DNA of 64,000 nucleotides. It comes from JALYOC01 sp036675345 (GTDB lineage Bacteria > Myxococcota > Myxococcia > Myxococcales > Myxococcaceae). Below are positions 58,345-64,000 of this stretch, piece after piece. Below the pieces are notes generated by a model that was not told where the DNA came from, searched no databases, and was given only the letters and a program-made list of their open reading frames with translations. The stretch covers positions 124,001-188,000 of the forward strand of contig JAKFFE010000017.1 in NCBI GenBank assembly GCA_036675345.1, in the 5' to 3' direction. The stretch's first letter is position 1. Each line of letters opens with the position of its first letter. The translations under genes and the position numbers were made by a program.

Positions 58345-60867
58345 TCAGGCTCTCCAACCCCCTACCCCTGCCCCGGATTTCCGGAGCCCCCCAAAAAAAC
58401 CGCCTGCCCGCCCTGCGAACAGGCCCAGCAGCACCACCAGCGCCCCCAGCCCCGCTCCTCCGCCGCTGGCGCAACCGCACGTCTGCGCCCCCACGAAGCG
58501 CAGCTCGGAGAGCTCGATCCGGTCGCCCACCCGGGCGGTGAGGACCAGGTCCTCTCCCTCCAGCTCCAGGGTCTTCCCCGCCCCTGGCCCGGCGGTCCAC
58601 CGGGCCTGCAGCCGCTCGTAGGCAGGCAGGTGCAAGGACACCTCGGCGTCTCCGATCAGCCCGTGGGGGTCGCCCAGCTCGATCGCCATCGGATCTTCTG
58701 CGAACAGCTGCTCCGACGAGTGGAGGGTGGTCACCGGCAGCTCCCGGCTCCCCTCCACCTTCACCTCCAGCAACAGCTGTCCGTTGGAGATCCGGATCAT
58801 CCGGCGCAGCTGTCCGGAGCGGGCCCGCGGCAGCCCCCCCCGCTCCACCGCGAAGGCCTCCTCCTGGTGCCGGTTCCGGGCAATCGCCACCGCCACCGCC
58901 GCGCTGGTGCCGAAACAGCCGGGGCCCCGGCCGGCGCCGGTCTCCGGATCGAAGGACTCCGCAAAGCTCTCCGACTGCCGCAAGGTGGCCAGCGTGGTCT
59001 GGCGCAGCTGCTCCGCCTCCGCCTCGTAGCCATAGCGGTAGAGCGCCACCATCGCCTCGTACTGCTGTTCGGCGAACGCGGCGCCCCTCCAGCGCTGGGC
59101 GGGGTCAAACGTTCCCTCTCCGATCGCCACGCTGGAGACGCCGTGCGGCCGCCAGAACTCGACGCTGGAGAGCAGGTGCTCCACCGCCCGGGTCACCCGG
59201 CCCGGCTCGCGGGCCGCCCCCACTGTCAGCGGCGCCCAGATCCCCGGGGTGCGGGTCAGCAGCGGCACCCGCTCCCGCTCGGTGCCCCGCAGCCAGTAGT
59301 CGAAGTAGCCGCCGCGGGTGTCATCCCAGAAGCCGAAGGTGGCCTCGTCGATCTGCGCTCCCAGCAGGCTGGCCCGGGACAGCGCCTGGCTCTGATCCTC
59401 TTCCCGTCCCAGCGCCCCCGCCAGCTGCGAGGCCTGCAGGTATTCGGCGTAGAGGGAGGAGGAGACCTCCACCGCGTTGAGCGGCGTGCGCGGCCGCGGC
59501 TGGACCTCCGGGACCGGGAGCCGGACCCCGTCCCCGCTGCCCCACATCTCCAGGAAGCGCGGGCTGTTGTCCGCCCCCGCCTCCAGCCCACCGTTGGCCT
59601 CCAGCACCAGGTCCTCGTCCCAGTCGCGGTGGAGGCGCCACCAGTCCAGCAAGGACAGCTGCGCGTCCAGCAGCGCGTTCAGCGCGGTCGGCTCCAGTGG
59701 CGGCAGCCCCCGGTCTCGCAGCGCGCGGAGGGCGGGCGCGAAGGCGGGGCGCTCGGAGTAGTCGTCGGACACGCTGGCCTGGTTCCAGGAGGGAGCCCCG
59801 CCGGCCTCATCCACCCGGTGGGGGATCAGCCCCGCCTGGGGGTGGCCGGCGCCAGTCTCCTGCCCGCGCAACACCCCGTCCAGGTACGCCTGGGCGCGGG
59901 CGCTGGGGCCCTCCGCTGCCGCCAGCGACTGAAAGCCGGTGTCCCGCACCTCGAAGTAGTTGAAGTGGGTCTTGGCGGGCAGCGATCCCATCAGGCCGCC
60001 CCCGGCGCCGCCCAGCTCGTTGTTGAGCAGCACCGCCAACGCCAGGGCGTCGCTGGCCCGCGCCTCGGCGTCCGAGGTGTGCGGCGGCGAGAAGCTGGCC
60101 ACTTGAGCGGCCCACCTGGACTGCGCGGAGGCGGCCCAGCCCTCCACCGCGCCGGCGGCGGTGATCGCGGCCTCTCCCCGGGAAATCCCCTGGGCAGTGG
60201 CATCATCCAGGGCCAGCACGAAGGCCACCACCCCATCGGAGGCGGCGACCAGATCCAGGGTCACCGCATAGGCCGAACCGCCGGCGCCCGCGGACACCGA
60301 GCTACCGGCGGTGCTCCCCAGGGCCAGGCCGAAGGGGCGTCCCTCCCCGGAGTCCAGGGTGAGCAGGAGCGGAAAGCCACCGCTGCCGGAACCGAGGGTG
60401 GCGCTGCCGGTCCCCAGGTCTCCCTCCAGGGTCGCGCGCAGGGTCAGCGGCGTGGAAACCCCGCCCAGGGTCACGGTCACAACGAAAACATTGGGGGCCA
60501 GGGTGAAGACCTCCGCCCGGGCGGTCAGCGTCCCGTCCACCCGCTGCTCGGTCCAGCCCAGCGGGGAGAAGGCGATCGCCCGTGCCCCGTCCAGCCGCGC
60601 TCCGCCCACGTCGGTGGCGGAGAGGGAGAAGGTCCCCAGCGGCGCATCCGGACGGGCCCCGGTCCGCGCGTCGTGCAGGGTCAGGGCCGCGAAGCGGTCC
60701 GCCGCGGGGCCGGAGACCAGCGCCTTGAGCGCGTAGCGGGACTGATCGGTGGAGAGCGCGCACCCGGGAAGATCGCTGGCCCAGCGCGGCGCCCCCTCCA
60801 CGGTGGGCACGGCGCCCGCGGGGATCGCCAGCAACAGGGAGAGAAGGAGGAGGCGGCGGCTCTTCAT
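58345..60867 (-). CDS. Secreted GH63-like (alpha,alpha-toroid) glycosidase
   Basis: 840 residues. A signal peptide (MKSRRLLLLSLLLAIPAGAV) is followed by a beta-sandwich region and an alpha/alpha-barrel with NNELGGAGGGLMGSLPAKTHFNYFEVRDTGFQSL, IPHRVDEAGGAPSWNQ, DWDEDLVLEANGGLEAGADNSP and TFGFWDDTRGGYFDYW, plus EQQYEAMVALYRYGY. These resemble GH63/mannosylglycerate-hydrolase or trehalase-like enzymes; Asp and Glu acids are present but not mapped. The C-terminus (CGCASGGGAGLGALVVLLGLFAG) looks like a MYXO-CTERM helix without its usual closing Arg run. It is preceded by MurJ. The substrate is unknown. Confidence 0.78.
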   Translation of the reverse strand: MKSRRLLLLSLLLAIPAGAVPTVEGAPRWASDLPGCALSTDQSRYALKALVSGPAADRFAALTLHDARTGARPDAPLGTFSLSATDVGGARLDGARAIAFSPLGWTEQRVDGTLTARAEVFTLAPNVFVVTVTLGGVSTPLTLRATLEGDLGTGSATLGSGSGGFPLLLTLDSGEGRPFGLALGSTAGSSVSAGAGGSAYAVTLDLVAASDGVVAFVLALDDATAQGISRGEAAITAAGAVEGWAASAQSRWAAQVASFSPPHTSDAEARASDALALAVLLNNELGGAGGGLMGSLPAKTHFNYFEVRDTGFQSLAAAEGPSARAQAYLDGVLRGQETGAGHPQAGLIPHRVDEAGGAPSWNQASVSDDYSERPAFAPALRALRDRGLPPLEPTALNALLDAQLSLLDWWRLHRDWDEDLVLEANGGLEAGADNSPRFLEMWGSGDGVRLPVPEVQPRPRTPLNAVEVSSSLYAEYLQASQLAGALGREEDQSQALSRASLLGAQIDEATFGFWDDTRGGYFDYWLRGTERERVPLLTRTPGIWAPLTVGAAREPGRVTRAVEHLLSSVEFWRPHGVSSVAIGEGTFDPAQRWRGAAFAEQQYEAMVALYRYGYEAEAEQLRQTTLATLRQSESFAESFDPETGAGRGPGCFGTSAAVAVAIARNRHQEEAFAVERGGLPRARSGQLRRMIRISNGQLLLEVKVEGSRELPVTTLHSSEQLFAEDPMAIELGDPHGLIGDAEVSLHLPAYERLQARWTAGPGAGKTLELEGEDLVLTARVGDRIELSELRFVGAQTCGCASGGGAGLGALVVLLGLFAGRAGGFFGGLRKSGAGVGGWRA

Positions 60868-60909
60868 CTTGCCCGCCCCTCTGCCACAGTTCGGACCGGA
60901 TTTCCCCTG

Positions 60910-62613
60910 TCAGCGCCGCAGCACCCGCCGCACCACCGCCTGCGACTCGGGAACCTTCAAGAGCGCGGTGAGCCCGAAGTAGAGCAGGCCGAACGGGACC
61001 AGCACGATCAGCGCGGTCCAGATCGGATGCAGCAGCGGGGCCGGCAGCAGCCACCCTCCCCACTCGGCGGCGATCTCCGGCTGCGCCCCCAGGGTCCGGG
61101 TCAACGCCCACTTGATGGCCAGTCCGGCCCCACCGGCGATCGCCGCGGCCACCCACAGCCGACCCATCAGGGGGGTGGGCACCCCGGTGACGCCGATCGT
61201 CTTCCCCAGCTTGCGGCGCAGCAGCCAGAACTCCACCCAGGCGGCCAGCCCACTGGCTGCGCTGATGAACACCGCGCCCAGATGCGGCGGGATCCCCAGC
61301 AGCGGAGGCAGACGCACCGCCAGCACGAAGGCCAGGAATCCCCCCAGCGCCACCCGGACAATCGCGTAGCGCAGCGGGGTCTGGGTGTCCTTCTGGGCGT
61401 AGAAGGCGGACGCGTACAGCCGCCCCAGGGTCGCGGCCAGCAGGCCCACCGTGGAACCCATCAGCAGGTACCAGAGGTAGCGGGTCTCCGCCGGACCGAA
61501 CTTGCCGGTCTGCAACAGCGCCCCGCCCACCACGTCTCCCAGCACCCCCAGCGCCACCACCGAGGGGACCACGAAGAAGGCGATCCGCCGCGCGCCCCGG
61601 CCCAGCCGTTCGCGCAGCTTGGCGGCCACATCCACGTTGGCCCCCGCGGCGCGGGACATCTCCGGCAGCTCGGAGGCGGAGACCGCCATCCCGAACAGGC
61701 TGATCGGCAGCAGATAGAGGATCTGCGCGTAGGAGAGCGCGGAGTAGGCGCGGTCGGAGATCAGGCTGGCCACCGCCCCGTCCACAAACGCGCTGATCTG
61801 CACCACCCCCCGTCCCACCACGATCGGCCCGAAGCTGCGCAGCACCTGGCGCACGTGGGTGTCCAGGTGCCGGACGGTGGGCCGGAAGTGGGTCAACAGC
61901 CCCATCACCGTCGGCAACTGCACCGCGAACTGCAGCAGGCTGCCGATCACCCCCGCCCAGGTGACGGTGATCGCCAGCTGTCCGGGGGTCTGGCTGGGCC
62001 CGAAGATCACCAGCGCGGCGATCAGCACCCCGTTCCAGGCCACCGGCGCCGCATAGGAGAGGAAGAAGCGGCGGTGGCTGTTGAGCACCCCCAGACACCA
62101 GGCGGAGAGCACCAGCAGGCCGGTGCCGGGGAAGGCGATCCGCACCGTGGCGATGGCCAGGGAGCGGGTCTCCCCGTCCAGGCCGGGGGTGAGCAGGTCC
62201 ACGAACAGCGGCGCCGCCAACACCCCCACCGCGGTCAGCGCGGTGGTCACCAGCGAGAGCAGCCCGAACACCGCCCCGGCGACCTTGTCTGCCGCCTCGC
62301 GTTCGTTCTTGCCCAGCAGTCCGGCGTAGACCGGGATGAACGACGCGGAGAGCACCCCCTCCCCGAACAGGTTCTGCAGGTAGTTGGGGATCCGCTGTCC
62401 GGCGCGGAAGGCCGCCGCCGCCACCGAGTTGCCCAGGTAGTGGGCGAACACCCGCTCCCGCACCAGCCCCAGGATCCGCGAGAGCAGGATCCCCGCCGCC
62501 ACCAGCATCGCGCCCCGGCTCCCGGAGGGTTGCCGGGGGACCGGCGCGGGATCGATGGCGGAGGCCTTCTCCGGAACGGCGGCGGTGCTGTCGTTGGGCA
62601 CGGGGGCGCGCAC
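60910..62613 (-). CDS. murJ: MurJ-type lipid II flippase
   Basis: 567 residues from a GTG at 62613 (another in frame at 62601). About 14 helices with MOP-superfamily features: MLVAAGILLSRILGLVRERVFAHYLGNS, RIPNYLQNLFGEGVLSASFIPVYAGLLG, GVLNSHRRFFLSYAAPVAWNG, and LYLLPISLFGMAVSASELPEMSR. MurJ moves lipid II to the periplasmic face for peptidoglycan synthesis. An N-terminal ~30-residue tail precedes the first helix. It is transcribed leftward and diverges from the ferritin-like gene. Downstream is the glycosidase-like gene. Confidence 0.9.
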   Translation of the reverse strand: MRAPVPNDSTAAVPEKASAIDPAPVPRQPSGSRGAMLVAAGILLSRILGLVRERVFAHYLGNSVAAAAFRAGQRIPNYLQNLFGEGVLSASFIPVYAGLLGKNEREAADKVAGAVFGLLSLVTTALTAVGVLAAPLFVDLLTPGLDGETRSLAIATVRIAFPGTGLLVLSAWCLGVLNSHRRFFLSYAAPVAWNGVLIAALVIFGPSQTPGQLAITVTWAGVIGSLLQFAVQLPTVMGLLTHFRPTVRHLDTHVRQVLRSFGPIVVGRGVVQISAFVDGAVASLISDRAYSALSYAQILYLLPISLFGMAVSASELPEMSRAAGANVDVAAKLRERLGRGARRIAFFVVPSVVALGVLGDVVGGALLQTGKFGPAETRYLWYLLMGSTVGLLAATLGRLYASAFYAQKDTQTPLRYAIVRVALGGFLAFVLAVRLPPLLGIPPHLGAVFISAASGLAAWVEFWLLRRKLGKTIGVTGVPTPLMGRLWVAAAIAGGAGLAIKWALTRTLGAQPEIAAEWGGWLLPAPLLHPIWTALIVLVPFGLLYFGLTALLKVPESQAVVRRVLRR

Positions 62614-62682
62614 CTTACACAAACCCGGGATGGCGCCGATCTTCCTTGACCGTTCGGCGAGTCCAAACGAACGTCCTTGCGT

Positions 62683-63120
62683 ATGGCCGAGACCGATCTC
62701 GCGCGCGTGCGGTTGGTCCTGCTGCGCGAGCTGGAGACCATCAACCACTACGAGGAACTGGCTCGCGCCGCCGAGTCGGAGGAGATCCGTGCGTTCTTCC
62801 TTCACCTCGCCGAAGAGGAGAAGGAGCACGTGGCGGAGGCCACCTTCCTGTTGCGAAAGATGGACCCGGGCCAGGAGGCCCACTTCGCCAAGGACTTCTC
62901 CACCGCGCACTTCCGCGGCGAGGTCCCCTCCTCCCCGCCGGCCGGGTCTGCCGGGCCGGCCACCGTCCCGCCCCGTCCCCAGCCGGACGGGCCCCTGGAA
63001 CAGCTGCGCCTGCCCTCCGATCCCCGCCGCGTGCTGACCGCGCTGCCTGCTTCCCCCAACCCCGTCGCCAGCCCCTTCACCGTGGGGCCACTCAAGCGCG
63101 GCGGGCCGAAGTCCCCCTGA
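62683..63120 (+). CDS. Encapsulated ferritin-like cargo protein
   Basis: 145 residues. Residues 1-70 are the short EncFtn-type two-helix domain: RLVLLRELETINHYEELARAAES and FLHLAEEEKEHVAEATFLLRK, with Glu and His residues for a di-iron site formed on dimerisation. A Pro/Ser-rich disordered stretch follows. The C-terminus carries a targeting peptide (SPFTVGPLKR), close to the LTVGSLRR-type tag that binds the inside of encapsulin shells. The shell gene is 31 bases downstream. The cargo would oxidise and store iron inside the shell. Confidence 0.92.
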   Translation: MAETDLARVRLVLLRELETINHYEELARAAESEEIRAFFLHLAEEEKEHVAEATFLLRKMDPGQEAHFAKDFSTAHFRGEVPSSPPAGSAGPATVPPRPQPDGPLEQLRLPSDPRRVLTALPASPNPVASPFTVGPLKRGGPKSP

Positions 63121-63151
63121 GCTTCCTACCTTTCGTCGAGGAGAGACCCCG

Positions 63152-64000
63152 ATGGCCGACTTTCTGGGACATGCCGAGAACCCCCTGCGCGAAGAGGAAT
63201 GGGCGCGCCTCAATGAGACGGTGATCCAGGTGGCCCGCCGGGCCCTGGTCGGCCGCCGGCTGCTGGACCTCTACGGGCCGCTGGGCGCCGGGGTGCAGAG
63301 CATCCCCCACGACGAGTACACCGGGGTCTCCCCGGGGGCGATCGACATCGTGGGCGAGCAGGAGACGGCCACCGTCTTCACCGACGCGCGCAAGTTCAAG
63401 ACCATCCCGCTGATCTACAAGGACTTCCTCCTCCACTGGCGGGACATCGAGGCGGCGCGGACCCACAACATGCCGCTGGACGTCTCCGCCGCCGCCGGCG
63501 CCGCCGCGCTCTGCGCCCAGATGGAGGACGAGCTGATCTTCTACGGGGATCCCAAGCTGGGCCACGAGGGGCTGATGAACGCCACCGGCCGGCTGCAGGT
63601 CACCCTGGGAGACTGGAACGAGCCCGGCCAGGGCTACCTGTCGATCGTGGAGGCCACCCGCAAGCTCAACGAGCATGGCCACTACGGCCCCTACGCGGTG
63701 GTGCTCTCCCCCCGGCTGTTCTCGCTGCTGCACCGGATCTACGAGAAGACCGGGGTGCTGGAGATCGAGACCATCCGCCAACTGGCGGCGGACGGGGTGT
63801 ACCAGTCCAACCGCCTGCGCGGTGACTCCGGAGTGGTGATCTCCACCGGCCGGGAGAACATGGACCTGGCGGTGGCAATGGACATGGTCACCTCCTACCT
63901 GGGCGCCTCCAACATGAACCATCCCTTCCGGGTGCTGGAGAGCCTGATCCTGCGGATCAAGCACCCGGACGCGATCTGCACCCTGGAAGGCAACGGGCAG
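63152..64000 (+). CDS. Family 1 encapsulin shell protein (3' partial)
   Basis: 283 codons visible; the frame is open to the right edge and, from the usual length (~265-290 residues), is almost complete. It starts with MADFLGHAENPLREEEWARL, preceded by GAGGAGAG. HK97-fold shell features are RRALVGRRLLDLYGPLGAGV, YKDFLLHWRDIE, ALCAQMEDELIFYGDPKLG and GPYAVVLSPRLFSLLHRIYEKTGVLEIETIRQL. It assembles into a protein nanocompartment. It is directly downstream of its iron-binding cargo gene, with the same arrangement as Myxococcus-type iron encapsulins. Confidence 0.95.
   Translation, partial: MADFLGHAENPLREEEWARLNETVIQVARRALVGRRLLDLYGPLGAGVQSIPHDEYTGVSPGAIDIVGEQETATVFTDARKFKTIPLIYKDFLLHWRDIEAARTHNMPLDVSAAAGAAALCAQMEDELIFYGDPKLGHEGLMNATGRLQVTLGDWNEPGQGYLSIVEATRKLNEHGHYGPYAVVLSPRLFSLLHRIYEKTGVLEIETIRQLAADGVYQSNRLRGDSGVVISTGRENMDLAVAMDMVTSYLGASNMNHPFRVLESLILRIKHPDAICTLEGNGQ

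Noticed and set aside
58385..58410. Frameshift that would restore an Arg-rich anchor tail in the glycosidase
   Set aside because: Reading the other two frames after the homopolymer run gives no Arg cluster.
57940..62649. Long rightward frame (1569 codons)
   Set aside because: Antisense to the glycosidase and murJ genes, His/Gln/Gly-rich, no recognised domain.

Overview
The window is G+C-rich DNA (about 70% by eye) with densely packed genes, many GTG starts and ATGA/GTGA stop-start overlaps. A DUF2378-type protein (a family restricted to myxobacteria), a protein with a recognisable MYXO-CTERM tail (22809-24209), many sensor kinases, a sigma-54 activator and secreted lipoproteins all point to a myxobacterium (Myxococcota). 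The genus cannot be set from sequence alone.

Layout. 1-15.9 kb: end of a hybrid sensor kinase, a YchJ-like protein, an atypical island (2.2-3.3 kb) with a broken DUF6036-like gene, a VOC protein, a very large M19-like dipeptidase lipoprotein, a divergent kinase/regulator pair, an RdgC-like pair, and small housekeeping or hypothetical genes. 15.9-20.4 kb: one 1499-residue gene joining topoisomerase III to RecQ helicase. 20.4-22.9 kb: a repeat-rich, gene-poor zone with two copies of a 90-bp MITE-like element, a ~260-bp hexanucleotide tract, fragments of a MYXO-CTERM coding end and a ~75-bp tandem array, surrounding one metallo-beta-lactamase-like gene. 22.8-34.6 kb: a MYXO-CTERM surface protein and a divergent large lipoprotein, a PAS/GAF sensor kinase, and an OpuB-type osmolyte/choline ABC importer. 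34.6-38.3 kb: nirK, a SUMF1/NirV-like gene and an SCO gene in one overlapping operon, then a palindromic RAYT-type element and a sigma-54 activator. 38.4-43.5 kb: BioY, a TetR gene and the divergent three-gene adaptor/permease/ATPase exporter it probably controls, and YjdM. 43.5-48.4 kb: a P-domain/endonuclease I fusion, a sensor kinase, a LysR/reductase divergent pair and a GFA protein.

48.5-55.6 kb is the most interesting block: a compact biosynthetic cluster made of two divergent translationally coupled pairs. Leftward are a fatty-acid desaturase and an acyl carrier protein. Rightward are an NRPS (C, A interrupted by a luciferase-like monooxygenase, PCP) and a double ketosynthase-III protein whose second half has lost its cysteine. 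The A-domain pocket residues read by hand come close to the glycine code. The likely product is a small N-acylated, oxidised amino acid derivative.

55.6-64 kb: a small gene behind tandem terminators of an initiator tRNA gene, a multi-S1-domain protein, a glycosidase-like secreted protein, MurJ, and an encapsulated ferritin with its encapsulin shell gene, which runs off the right edge.
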